A stretch of DNA of 64,000 nucleotides from Alligator mississippiensis. Its lineage: Eukaryota; Chordata; Crocodylia; Alligatoridae. The notes beneath the pieces were generated by a model. The model was not told the origin of the DNA and ran no database searches. It saw nothing but the letters and a program-made list of their open reading frames with translations. Shown in pieces: positions 46,385 to 56,962 of the stretch. Every line of letters starts with the position of its first letter. Position 1 is the stretch's first letter. The DNA is taken from positions 209,752,978 through 209,816,977 of the forward strand of contig NC_081828.1 in NCBI RefSeq assembly GCF_030867095.1, read 5' to 3'. Both the position numbers and the translations under genes were made by a program.

Positions 46385-46535
46385 GTCATTGTCCTATTTT
46401 TTACAGGGGAGATTAAGTCACGGAGGGGAGAAGTGACCTACCTGAGGTCTCTCAGTGGGTCGGGGCAGAGCCAGGAGCACAACCCAAGTATCCCGAGTCA
46501 CTGTGCAGTGCACTACCTCTTAGATTACCCGACAT
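46385..46535 (-). mobile_element. MIR-type SINE fragment, minus strand
   Basis: TTTTTTACAGGGGAGATTAA, GTCACGGAGGGGAGAAGTGA, GGCAGAGCCAGGAGCACAAC and CCGAGTCACTGTGCAGTGCAC are the reverse complement of a MIR head and core (compare the plus-strand copy at 13.2 kb). Confidence 0.75.
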
Positions 46536-47459
46536 CCTCTCCCCGTAGCAGTGCTCAGGCCTCGCTCCACAACCCTTCAGACCGGAAGCCTGGCCTTCAT
46601 AGACATTCCCAGCTAGACGTAGGAGCAATTTCTGCTAGTAACCAAAACCAGCCCTATTGTGTGCATCACGGTGGTGTTTAAACACTACGGACAGAGAACA
46701 AGACCTCATCACACAGGAAATGAGAAGACAGTTTCCTGTCCTGGAGAGCCCAGAAATTGAACTATCAAGCGAGAGGCAAATGAGAGGTAAAGACAAGACG
46801 ACAGGAGAGGGCAGGGAGAATAATGGCAGTGGTCACAGCACCCAAGCTGCCCCACGTGATGCATAATCCCCACGTTGGTCCCATTTTCGGAGGTAAATTT
46901 CTACCCCACTGAGATCTCAGGTTTGCCTTCCTCGGGTAAAGCTGCTACTGAAGCCAATGGGCTAAATCTAGCCATCCCTTCTAGATTTCCCATTGTTTTA
47001 ACTCAAGCAAGTTCCCACTGTTTGAGGTAGGAAATCATAATTTGGCTCATTTTTAACACAACTGAGCAACTCGGTCCAAGCTACAAACTGCATCTTGTTT
47101 CTGAATGGGAGTGTCTCCTTGTAGCTGAGGGGGCCAGGCATCCAAGCGGGTGTCCTATTGCCATTGTTTTCATGAAGGATGTTTGGTATCAAGCTGAGGA
47201 CATTCCTCCGGCTTTCAGTTCCTGCCCTCCTGCACCCATCCATTGCCCCCACTGCTTCAAATCTGTTTGCTTTCTTCCCCATCTCCCAGAGAAGCAGAGA
47301 GGCCAGAAGTCAACCTGTGCCCTCAGACCAGGTGAGCTTTGTTCCAGCTTGGAGTTAAACAATAGCACCAGGGAGCTGCAATGTAATGCACCCGCACACA
47401 CCAGCTCGCCCAGCTTCTCCCCACCCTACAGGACTGCTGCAGGAGCTCAGCTGGGCAAG
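46536..47459. other. No recognised feature
   Basis: There is no supported gene. The plus-strand frame 47172-47582 (136 codons) runs into the MITE at 47,468 and is opposed by minus-strand frames. Confidence 0.3.
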
Positions 47460-47467
47460 CCTCCTAG

Positions 47468-47793
47468 CAGGGCCACTCCAACCATTAGGCCAACTAGGCA
47501 GTCACCTAGGGCACCAAAATTTGGGTGGGGGGTGGCCAAAATTACATGCAGAACAAAACAACAGGAACATCATTCTAAATAACAGCCCTGCCCGGCTGTT
47601 ATAATCAGGTTAGGGCTAGTGTGAAACAATCAATAAAAAAAATGTTTTTATTGTTTTATTGTTCATTTTGAATATCAAAGAAGTACATGTCAAAGTTCAT
47701 TCTAGACTTCTTATTTTCCTCTATATTGGAAGTAGTGGGGGCGCTGAGGTACACAGTTCACCTAGGGTGGCAATTACCCTTGGACCAGCCCAG
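47468..47793. mobile_element. hAT-like MITE with perfect 8-bp target duplication
   Basis: CCTCCTAG occurs immediately before (47460-47467) and after (47794-47801) a 326-bp element. Its ends are CAGGGCCACTCCAACCATTA and, on the right, AATTACCCTTGGACCAGCCCAG. Subterminal CACCTAGGGC and CACCTAGGGT mirror each other. An 8-bp duplication plus CAGGG-type ends is the hAT signature. The middle is AT-rich with no transposase. The perfect duplication suggests a comparatively recent insertion. Confidence 0.85.
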
Positions 47794-47801
47794 CCTCCTA
47801 G

Positions 47802-48428
47802 TCCCAACCAGCTCTCCAGGCCAGAAATTTAGACAAATCTTCTCCGGTCACTCAGCGGTCCCCTTCCAGGACCCTCCCTCCATCTGGGGCAGAAGAGGTG
47901 TTTTGGTAGCTGCACATGCAAAATGTCAGGCTCACCACCAAGAGCTGGGATCCCAACCACCTGCTGGAGCCCAGGAGACAGCGGCAGCAGGGAATGGTTG
48001 TGGCAGAAATCTGCTCTCTGGCTTGTCACCATCCTACCCCCAGAGCTTGCCAGCTTGATGAGAAAGCACCCAAGTGTGCCTAGTCAGGAGGCAGCTTTTA
48101 CCCTGAGTATAGTTAGCCATCGGCATGGTGGACCCTTGTATCCATACTACAGGCATGAAGGGAACAGGGAAACTGCAGGAGTTGTGGAAGTGACACAGGG
48201 AAAGCAGATCTGCAGGAAAGATGAGGCCAAGACTCCCATTTCAGGTTCAGATTTCAAAGTCCTACTAATCAGAGAGGGGGAATGATAGGTGTCTCCGGTG
48301 GGTCTGAGTTTATGCCTGGCTCTGGGCTGGTGTCAACAACTGCCCCAGTGGTAAGCAGGCACCTGCTCATTCAGTGCAGGGCGTTCAAGGCAGCTGGATG
48401 TGATGCTAGGCACACCTATCTGAAGTGG
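47802..48428. other. No recognised feature
   Basis: Overlapping frames occur on both strands, but no motif or exon pair is supported. Confidence 0.3.
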
Positions 48429-48495
48429 TGTGTGTTAATCACATGAGTGTGATGAAGTCTAAAACCCTAGCATCACTGGATATTTTTGTCACCCT

Positions 48496-49269
48496 TCACT
48501 GGATAGTGAACTCAACCAAGTGGTCATCGCTATCTTCCAGGTTACTGTGTACCCGCAAGTCTCCCACGAGATCATCCCCTGTTGCTAGGACCAGGTCTAG
48601 CAGGGCACTACCCCTGGTAGGACAGGACACCATCTGGGTTAGGGGAAGGTCCTGCACACAGTGTAAGAACCTCCTCAAGCGGCTTGTTTTCACCGCCTGT
48701 TCCTCCCAGCTGATATCCAGGTAATTTAGGTCCCCCATGACCACTGCTTCCCTTGCCTGCATGGCATCTGAAAGCTGCTTGGAGAATACCTTGTCTAGCT
48801 CATCATCCTGGTGAGGAGGTCTGTAGTAGACCCCATTACCAAGTCCTTCTCCCCTGGCCTCCCCCTGGATCCTGACCCACAATGCCTCAGTATTCCCCAC
48901 CTCCACTCCTGCCTTGATGACAGAAGATGTGTACTGCTCCCTAACATAGAGAGCTACACCCCCTCCTTTTCTCCCCGCTCTGTCTCGCCTATATAACCTG
49001 TACCCCTCAATGTCTACCACCCAGTCATGCATCAAATCCCACCATGTTTCAGTTAAGCCGACTAGGTCATACTGCGTGCTAGCAAGCAGGAGTGTGAGTT
49101 CCTCCTGCTTATTCCCCATACTCCTGGCATTTGTGTAAAGACATTTTAGCCCCCCAATGGGTGCTCTTGGTGTCCCTTTTCCTTGATGGCACGTGTTTCC
49201 CTTAGTGCTTACCTGGTTAGGTCCAGTGCCTTGTTTGTGGCTTTCCAACCCTGGGTTCACATCAACCAC
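48496..49269 (-). pseudogene. CR1 ORF2 AP-like endonuclease domain
   Basis: A 257-codon open frame holds nearly the whole endonuclease: LKCLYTNARSMGNKQEELTL (the N-terminal Asn block), YDLVGLTETWWDLMHDW (catalytic Glu in TETWW), YRRDRAGRKGGGVALYVRE, GVYYRPPHQDDELDKVF, VVMGDLNYLDISWEEQ (the GDxN active-site motif), LLDLVLATGDDLV and DSDDHLVEFTI (the SDH-like final block, here SDDH). The residues expected for cutting DNA look present. The domain nicks target DNA to prime reverse transcription in living CR1 elements. This one is cut off from any reverse transcriptase. Confidence 0.9.
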
Positions 49270-49292
49270 TGGTTCCCCATCCCCCGTCGAGC

Positions 49293-49616
49293 CTATTTTA
49301 AAGCTCTTTGGAGGAGATCAGCCAACCTGCAGGAGAACAGATGCTTACCTCTAGGAGAGAGATGAAGATCGTCCCATCCTTCTCCCTGGAAGTGCTGGTC
49401 ATGGTTGCAGAATCCAAGACCCTCCTGAAGACACCATCTCTGGAGCCGCCGGTTGACTTCCCTGATATGGGCATCCTGGTGTCTCCGGCTGCTGCCAACT
49501 GGAAGGATGAAGGAGAATACCACCTGTGCCCCTGACTTTCTGAAGCTGACCCCCAGCTCATGGAAGTCCTTCATGATGCAGTCAGGACTACTCCCAGCCA
49601 CATCATTAGTGCCCAC
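49293..49616 (-). pseudogene. CR1 ORF1 esterase (SGNH-hydrolase) domain, C-terminal part
   Basis: The frame starts with GTNDVAGSSPDCIMKDFHEL, the GxND block III of SGNH esterases. It continues with VVFSFILPVGSSRRH and ends with WDDLHLSPRGKHLFSCRLA, where DxxH is block V with the catalytic Asp and His. This domain is known in ORF1 of CR1-like LINEs. It is separated from the endonuclease frame by only about 25 bases, matching the ORF1-ORF2 order. The N-terminal half with the catalytic Ser is absent or unreadable beyond about 49,690. Confidence 0.85.
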
Positions 49617-49940
49617 ATGGACAAGGACAAGGGGTAGTAGTCGGAGGGCTTGATGAGTCTAGGAAGCCTTGATTTAGCGCCAGAGCTGGTTTTCATCCAG
49701 CATGCTTCTGCGGAAGTCGGGAGTTAGTTATGTGCAAGTCAGACGGGTTCCTGTTGTGGCTGCTGAGTTGATGCACACAGCTGAGCTGGCTGGTGACAGG
49801 ACTTGCACACACACGCCCACATGCACACATCCACACACACATCTTTCGGTAGCATCCTGCATTCTTGTAAGGGAGGAAGGCTTTTCTGCTGCTCTGCCAA
49901 CCAGCTGTCCACAGCACAAGCATATGCCTTTGCTTTTAAG

Positions 49941-50960
49941 TGTAGCAGGCTGACCTTTCAGAGCTTGGGTTGAGTCCCAGGCTTGAGATCCTGCTGTTTT
50001 GATTGGCGGAGCCCATCCACCATTCAGGAGGCAGCAGGAGAAATAAAGGCACGCCCCTTTCCTGAGGGGAGGGGGAGAAGAGCTCCTCTGGACCTGATTG
50101 AAGACTGCAAACTTTCAGGTCTGGAAGACTTCAGGGGCGGAGCCTGGAGCGTATAAAAGGAGCCACATGGAGGGGCAGATGTGGCAAGGGACTCAAGAAG
50201 AGCAGAGCCAAGGAAAGCTGGGGAGCTCTCCTCCTGCAGGCAATAGGCCCAAGGCTCTTGAAGCTGCCACTGGAGAAGCAGCCTTAGGAGTGACGAGAGA
50301 CTGCTCGGGCTGTTGATGGTGCACAGGGACGGTGCACGGAGACCCGGCTCTGGGAGTGGTGTGAGACCCCATCAAGCTGCACCCTGCCCACCGCCACCAG
50401 AGGGAGTGGGAGTAATTGGGCCCTTGGGTCCCACAGGGGAAGACATTTGGGGAGGGCAAACCCAGAGAAGCGGCTGGGTGAGCACACTCACCCCCCCCCG
50501 CCTAGTCAAGACCCAAAGGGGAGGGGCCCCTGGTGCTTCCTGGACACCCCCCTAAGGGACACCCCCCCAAGGGACCCCATTGGAAGGAGGACTATCTCTT
50601 GCCATGGGTCAAGGACTATATTAAGGAAATAGATGTTATTAATAATATTGTTCAGGTTTGCACCTTATATTTTGCAATTGAAATGTTCTATTGTGATGTT
50701 GTAAATAGTGTAATTTAGGGCTGGACCTTGGTTATTGGTTAATGTTCACTGTAAATAAACATAAAACTAAATACCATATGCATATATGTATATTATAACT
50801 CAATACATTGTATATAGTTAAGAACTTTGGGCTTGTGCTAACTCTATAAAGGAAAGATGGATCTGCTCGAAATTCTGGCATCCCTCTCACAGCACCCCCT
50901 CCTGCCTACCCACCCATCCAAGTGAGAATAGAGCACACCCTTGGGCGTACCCGGGTTACA
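49941..50960 (+). mobile_element. Solo LTR of an LTR retroelement
   Basis: A 1,020-bp unit begins TGTAGCAGGCTGACC and ends GTACCCGGGTTACA (TG...CA ends). It is flanked by TAAG at 49937-49940 and 50961-50964, a 4-bp target duplication. Inside are a TATA box (GTATAAAAGG at 50151-50160) and a polyadenylation signal (AATAAA at 50754-50759). No internal genes adjoin it, so it is a solo LTR left by recombination between the two LTRs. The 4-bp duplication suits class I endogenous retroviruses, but family assignment is inference. The 41.8-43.5 kb LTR is a relative. Confidence 0.8.
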
Positions 50961-50964
50961 TAAG

Positions 50965-51374
50965 CAATAGTTGCTCTGGAGGATGAGCCATGTTCTTCCC
51001 CTTCCTCCTTTCCACAGCACGGAGTAGAGCCTGGCACATGGTGCCAAATCAAGTTGAAACCACTGAGAGCTGGGAGCTCTCCTGCTAGAGAGCCGATGCT
51101 CATGGAGGCAGAGACAATCACTCATGAACCAGCCCCAGGTCAACTTAGTCCTGGAAACGTCAGTCTCAAAATAGACCCATCTTGATAACCCTCTTCGCAG
51201 CTCTGCGTGGAGCTGCTTTGTATGGCCCTTTCATGGCAAGAGGCCACTGGATTATTATGCTCCATGGATGCATTCGCATCACGGTTACTCAGTATTGGGT
51301 GGATGGGAGGGCTTGGGCTGAGCTGAATGGGTGCAAGTGTAACTTGCTGTTTTCACAAGGTTATCACGTATCTA
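50965..51374. other. No recognised feature
   Basis: Nothing is supported here. Confidence 0.3.
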
Positions 51375-51375
51375 G

Positions 51376-52064
51376 TCATAGAATCATAGAAGTCGGGTCG
51401 GAAGGGACCTTGTAGATCTTCAAGTCTGACCCCCTGCCTGGGCAAGAGGAAAACTGGGCTCAAATGACCCCAGCCAGGTAGGCATCGAGCCACCTCTTAA
51501 AGACCCCCAGGGTAGGAGCCAGCACCACTTCCCTCGGAAGTTGGTTCCAGATCCTAGCCGCCCTGACTGTGAAGTAGTTCTTACGGATGTCTAATCTAAA
51601 CCTACTCTCCAACAACTTGTGGCTGTTATTCCTTGTTATTCCGGGGGGGGGGGGGCGCTGGGGGAAACAAGGTCTCCCCCAAGCCCTTCTTGTTCCTCCT
51701 AGTGAGTTTATAGATGGTCACAAGGTCCCCGCTCAGCCTTCTCTTGTGAAGGCTGAACAAGTTCAGGTCCCATAGCCTCTCACTGTAGGATCTGCCCTGC
51801 TGTCCCCAGATCATGCGGGTGGCCCTCCTCTGGACCATCTCCATGTTGTCCACATCCCTTTGAAGTGGGGTGCCCAGAACTGGACACAGTACTCCAGCTG
51901 TGGCCTGACCAGTGTCGCGTAGAGGGGGAGGATCACCTCCTTAGCCCTACTTGAGATGCACCTGTGGATGCACGATAAGGTCCGGTTAGCCCTGCCGACC
52001 GTGACCTCGCATTGTCAGCCCATGTTCATCTTGGAGTCAGTAATGACTCCAAGATGATTCAGGA
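51376..52064 (-). mobile_element. CR1 LINE 3' part, minus strand
   Basis: The tail is at the left (TCATAGAATCATAGAAGTCGG, AAGGGACCTTGTAGATCTTC). Blocks of the ORF2 C-terminus follow on the minus strand: MDNMEMVQRRATRMIWGQQG, LNLFSLHKRRLSGDLVTIYK. A run of about a dozen G near 51,644-51,655 breaks the frame. It aligns closely along its whole length with 61,058-61,740, so both are recent copies of one CR1 subfamily. Its 5' truncation lies near the DSKMNMG block. Confidence 0.92.
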
Positions 52065-53739
52065 GGGGGAACTGCAGAAGACACCAAAGCAGGGACCTTC
52101 AGCCTCTCAGAGACCTTTGCACAGCATTGACTGGACCTTCTCCAACAAACTGTCCTCACAGTCCCTTCACCTCTGTTTCCCCGAGATGTTCCCCTTTTAC
52201 CGCCTCCTCTGCTGTGGCCCCCTCCATCCTTTGCCTCACTGTCTCCTCTCTCTTTCTATCCAGCTGGTCCCCCTAAATAAGCACATAAAATCCTGTTTGG
52301 TCTCTAGCCCGTACTGTAATAAACATGATTAATATAAAATGGGTCTGGTTCTATTTACTCATCTCAAGCACTCTACAGGGACTAGGTTCATTAATATTTA
52401 CAAAGAGTTTTTTGATCCCTAGGCTTCTAGGATGATTTGCCTTCAGCAGGCTCCAAATTATTATTCTATAGTAAAATGCACAGCAACTAAATTCTCAGTT
52501 TTGGATGCTGGTCAGTCTACATCTCCAGGTCTCTGGCTTGCATTCCCTCCCTCAGCCCCGGTGTCAAAGGTTTCTTTTAGCTTAGACATTCCTGGGTAAT
52601 GATTTCTGGCTAGAAGACTCTTTTCATGACAAATGCAGCAATTCTTGTTCATTATAAACTGCCCTTGGCGCACACGATATTAACTGCTCTTATTCAAGCG
52701 CTGACTTTGTTGCCTATATAGCTCTCCAGCATGAGCAGAACAAACCCACAGAAAGGACTTCAAGGAAGATAAATTGCATTTTGGGCTGATGTCCCATGTT
52801 GTGTGTGGACATGCAACCCCCATATTGCTTTCTGTAAGAGCAGGGATATTACCTTGGCCAATTCTATCACCATATTTTGCTTAAAAATTCCCATATCATA
52901 TGCAGCTGAAAAAAACCTGACTGCTTTTTTCAGTAGTAAAAGAAGAAAAACTAAAGAACAAAACTACTCTTTTTCCTAAAGGTCACTGCCCGCAACAATG
53001 GAGCGCTGCCATACATTTAGCCTGAGCCCAACCTATCCATAAAGCCTGCTCCTTTGCATTACTACGCAGGGCAGCATATTCCCAAGAGCGGTTTTCAACC
53101 ACAACTGTTGCACTAAATCTTTCCAGCAAAAACTGCTTTTTGCTGTTGCATTTAATCTTTCCAGCAATACTCCTGGCATGGATGCCTATGAGCAACCCTG
53201 GGAAAGCTGGTGGGTTTTAGAAATGAGCATGCTTGTCCAGCCTCTGCTTTTGTGGGGTCCCAAAGCAGCTTGAGCATGGGCTTTCCCGAGGCATTTGCTT
53301 CTGAAGTTCTGCGCAGGGAGGGCGGCACAGAATAGACCTAGGACAGGGATACTGCTGCGAGGTTTGGCAAATTCAGGGATCTACCTACTGAGGAACCAAA
53401 GTGAATGTGAAAAGCCTCTCGCTAGAAGTGGGAGTTTGTCACAACTTAGTGATCTATTAAAGGTGGACCAGCCGGTGAACCCAGCAAGTGAATTTTGCCC
53501 CTGGTACACTTGGACAGTTTACTCGCTCGGCTCTCACCCCCTCCCCTGCTAGCTTTTCTCCTCTCTTGTTTCTCATACGCTCACTCAGCATCACCCCCAT
53601 TTATTCCCCCTTGTGGGACTGCTGGAGACTGACTGGGTTCCCCACTGAGTGCTATACCTCACCCCTGGTAGATCATTTCCCGGTAAGTCCTAAGGGGTGG
53701 GCTGAGGAGGAGGATGGTCTTGGGTTTGTAGCATTGAAT
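52065..53739. other. No recognised feature; one weak 5' exon possibility
   Basis: No repeat or coding exon is supported. At 53,590-53,680 a segment lies between an acceptor-like CTCACTCAG and a donor-like CCCG|GTAAGT. It could be an untranslated exon of the downstream gene, but nothing else supports that. Confidence 0.25.
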
Positions 53740-53975
53740 GGGGACTCAGGAGACCTGTTTTATTTACCAGGTTAGGCACAGGTTTTTGGTGTGATGTTGC
53801 ACAAGTCCCTTCGGTTTGCACTTCCCCCCACCTGTTAAATGGAGATGACACTGCTTTTTGTGCCACCCTTGCTTCTTCAGATAGAGAGCTTGCAGGGGCA
53901 GGAACAGTCTCTTCCTATGTGCAACCCCAGGCACCACCAGGCTCTGACTTCGGTGGGATGCTTCACTGCAGAGAG
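53740..53975 (+). mobile_element. MIR-type SINE
   Basis: The head GGGGACTCAGGAGACCTG is followed by GTTGCACAAGTCCCTTCGG, CACCTGTTAAATGGAGATGAC and the tail GAGAGCTTGCAGGGGCAGGAACAGTCTC. This is the same order as the copies at 8.0 and 45.8 kb. Confidence 0.65.
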
Positions 53976-54432
53976 TTGCCAGGAGGTTGTTTCCTCCTTG
54001 GCATCCTCGGAGATTCCCCTTTTCGTTACACGGGAGAGCAAACTTCCAGCCCCTCTGGGATCAGCCTGGTGTCAGGGGCTGCATTGCTCTAATAAGAAGC
54101 ACCTCTCCAATACATACTTCATTACATGGCATGTCAGGTGAGCAGACCACGTATCCTCCCAGCAAATCAACTTACTATTCCCCATGCAGAAAATGCACTC
54201 ATTTAGTCAATGGTCCATCTCCCAGGAGAGGCATGCTTCAAAAATGGTAGAACAAGACATATGATGTATTTAATCCACTATCCTGATGCTAAGGACAACT
54301 CCCATATATTGCAACACCAAGCTATGCCTGGTAGCTCTCCTCTTCAACCATTGACCCAGTCTGGATGTCACTGATAGTTTGAGACCTGCTCGTACCACAA
54401 CACAGCAGGATGGACCGGGTTGTCAAACTGTC

Positions 54433-54705
54433 TCAATCATAGAAAAATAAGGCTGAAAATGACCTTGAGAGATCCATTAGTCCAACCCCCTGTTCAGAGC
54501 AGGATCGGCCGCATCTAAATCATCTTAGCCAAGTGTTTGTTTAACCTGCTTTTAATGCCCAAGGATGGACACAACCTCTCCAAGTAATTTGCTCCAATGC
54601 TCAGCTACCCTCATAGTAAGAAACTTCTTCCTAACATCCAATTTATATTTCCCTCATTAAAAAAATACCATTATTTCTTGTCCTGACCACGGCAGCCAAA
54701 GAGAC
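54433..54705 (-). mobile_element. Old CR1 LINE 3' end fragment
   Basis: ATCATAGAAAAATAAGGCTG, GTCCAACCCCCTGTTCAGAGCAGGATC and AGAAACTTCTTCCTAACATCC form the reverse complement of a CR1 tail and the last ORF2 block. It is more diverged than the copies at 51 and 61 kb. Confidence 0.75.
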
Positions 54706-55919
54706 TAGACTAACTTGCCATGGTACTGTGCTACTAACACACAAGATGTCATCATTTCAGACTTCCTGGTACACACAGAAAAGGAGAAGGTATGGCTGGT
54801 CCCTCTCCCACGTCCTCTTCAGCTAAACCTCGCACCTCACAAAGTAGGGATGGAGTTTGCTACATACTAAACTGTAATCCCAGATTAGGAACTGAACTTC
54901 CTGGAGTGGCCAATTCCCAGTGTCTGGTCAGTCAGAGAAAGCTACTGCCCACCAGGCTTTTGGGCACAGGGGTGGGGACAGGAAAGGCAGAAATAGTGAG
55001 GAGTACCCCATCCGTGTGATTTCTCATAACCTAGAGAGACAGTATATCCATGGTATAGATTCTGATACTGATGCAAATCTGGAGTAACACCAGCTAAGTA
55101 AGCCTGGAATTGATATCTGAATTTGCATCTGTAGGGTTTTTTAAGTAAGAAGACATTATGGGATAGGAACAGATGCACAAGGCTAGGCGTGGGCATGCTC
55201 TCCTGTTCTTTACTGCTGACTCCCTCGGTCACCCTGACCCTTTCCTCACCACTGACTTTTAATATTTAATTGCAGGTTTGCTGGGAGACTTTGCCCACCT
55301 GGTTCCTATAACCAAAGGGAAAGGGAAGGAATAAGGACTCTGATATGTGGTACGGGAGAGCCGCGAGAAGCGTATGAGATGGCACACAGGCTCAGAAAAG
55401 TGCACTAGCAAGTAAGTGACTTAATGCTGAATCCTCCCCAAAACTATTGCCTTGTGACAGGGTGGGTCAGAGCTAGCTGCATACGTCCGTCCTAATAATT
55501 TCCACTCATCCCAGGCAGCTGGAAGCTGCGTTGCAGATTTTGGGAAAGAGTTCAGACTGTCCAAAGAGACAGAGCTTAAACAAGCACCGCTCAATGGGAC
55601 TGACTGCAAGCATGTGTTTAAATCATGCTGCTTTGTTTTCTGAACCAAGGACTAAATCCATGCTCATCACCACAACATGGGAGTGCACATGACCGCTCCT
55701 ACATACTGTCCTGTAGAATAGCACAGTATATATGTACCGTCCCCTCCTACCCCCTGCTGACTTTGCTCAAATCAGGTGTACAGAGGTGTCACGGAAGGTA
55801 GAGTTTGTTCTTTACAGCATAAATGGTTGCATGGAGTAAGCAAATGAAGAAGATCCAATTTGCTTTGTGAACACTTCCCCCAGGCATGTAGGTATTGATT
55901 TTGTTTCTCTGTTTTGAAG
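54706..55919. other. No recognised feature
   Basis: I see no supported repeat or gene. It would be upstream or intronic sequence of the gene that starts at 55,920. Confidence 0.3.
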
Positions 55920-56066
55920 GCAGCAGACAGAGAACATGGCAAGCGCTGACAAGCTGAGGCAGCCTCCGTCCTTTCATACAGCACTTGGTTCTCCGCAAAG
56001 CGGGCCAGACCACAGAGCTTCACGGTCTCTAAGAAACTCTGTTTCTGTCTCCAAGCTAGTAGCCAG
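55920..56066 (+). CDS. Candidate host-gene exon A (first coding exon)
   Basis: The acceptor TTTGTTTCTCTGTTTTGAAG precedes 55920 and the donor GCCAG|GTGAGC follows 56066. An ATG at 55936 opens a frame starting MASADKLRQPPSFHTALGSP, then SRSLRNSVSVSKLVA, and the exon ends after two bases of a codon (AG). The 15 bases before the ATG would be untranslated. The next exon supplies A to make AGA (Arg), so the phases agree. Composition is Ser/Arg/Pro-rich with SVSKLVARYQ spanning the junction. I do not recognise the protein. Confidence 0.5.
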
Positions 56067-56853
56067 GTGAGCAACTAGGTTCCACAGGTCCTTAACTATT
56101 TCATAGTATCCACGTATTGAGATCCGCATTGACTGCATGAAAAATCATCCGTCCCACACTCTGGGCAGTGTTGACAAACTCTTAAAAACACAGTGGATGC
56201 CAAACAAACTCTCAGCAGAGATTATGGCCTATAATGTCCTAAATGGCCTAAAGCAAGCCCACTTAAGGGATGCGCTCTCTCCCTGGGCCACTCTACAAGA
56301 GCTATGGTCAGCAGAAGCACCCAAGAGGTGCTTCAGCTTCAAAGAAAAGGGAGAGCTGGGAAGACAGTGAGAATCTCTGTGAGAACTCAGAAATATCGGG
56401 AATTTGGTAACCTAAGGGCATACTGCAAAAGTCATCTGTTTGAGAGGGTATTTGTGCTTCCCACAAGGGTAGAGAGTTGCTGCAGAGAAGTGATTGCTTT
56501 AGTGCTGCTGCGATTTCATTGACCAGTAATGGTGCCCTAGGGCAGCTCGAATCTTAAGGATGCATTTTTGCATTAGGGTCAATCTATACAAATACACCAG
56601 CAAGTGAAGGCCTGGAGAACTTAACCCTCACAGCAGTCCAGATCCAGCTAAAATGTGAAACACCAGCAGAGCCCTGTCCATGCTTAGCATGGAGCATGGG
56701 TGCCTATTCATCACAGACAAAAATCTTATCCAGTATTAGGTAGAACTAAATCTACAAGGTTTATACAGCAGACCAGGGCCTTCTCTTTGGAAGGTCTTTC
56801 TAATCTTATAGACTGATGATTTATAGTATCAGACTCTTCCCTCTGACACTCAC

Positions 56854-56962
56854 TTGAAACTGCCCTGAAAGGCAATATGAGTTATAGGCGCATCCCTGAG
56901 GCCAGCCTGCACCACAAAGGGTCCTCGACCGTCCTTCTGTAAGGCTGTACCCACACGTTTTC
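56854..56962 (-). CDS. Possible minus-strand exon (weak)
   Basis: Between CTTACAG (acceptor-like) and TTTCAA|GTGAGT (donor-like) lies a 109-base segment with one open frame reading KRVGTALQKDGRGPFVVQAG and then LRDAPITHIAFQGSF. The residue mix looks coding, but the polypyrimidine tract is poor, the frame is short and no partner exon was found. It would lie on the opposite strand within the first intron of the plus-strand gene. Chance is a real alternative. Confidence 0.18.

Larger units (their letters stand above)
48430..49690 (-). mobile_element. CR1 LINE 5' portion: ORF1 esterase and ORF2 endonuclease
   Basis: Read on the minus strand, the C-terminal esterase half of ORF1 (stop at 49,293) is followed closely by the start region of ORF2 and its endonuclease (49,269-48,496). 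The copy stops at about 48,430, just past the endonuclease, so the reverse transcriptase and the 3' end are missing. CR1 copies are usually 5'-truncated, so a fragment with only the 5' half points to a deletion or rearrangement after insertion. Confidence 0.9.

Noticed and set aside
53879-54138. Exon-like frame with acceptor CTTCTTCAG and donor GTCAG|GTGAGC
   Set aside because: Its first ~95 bases are the tail of a MIR-type SINE, and no partner exon fits its phase.
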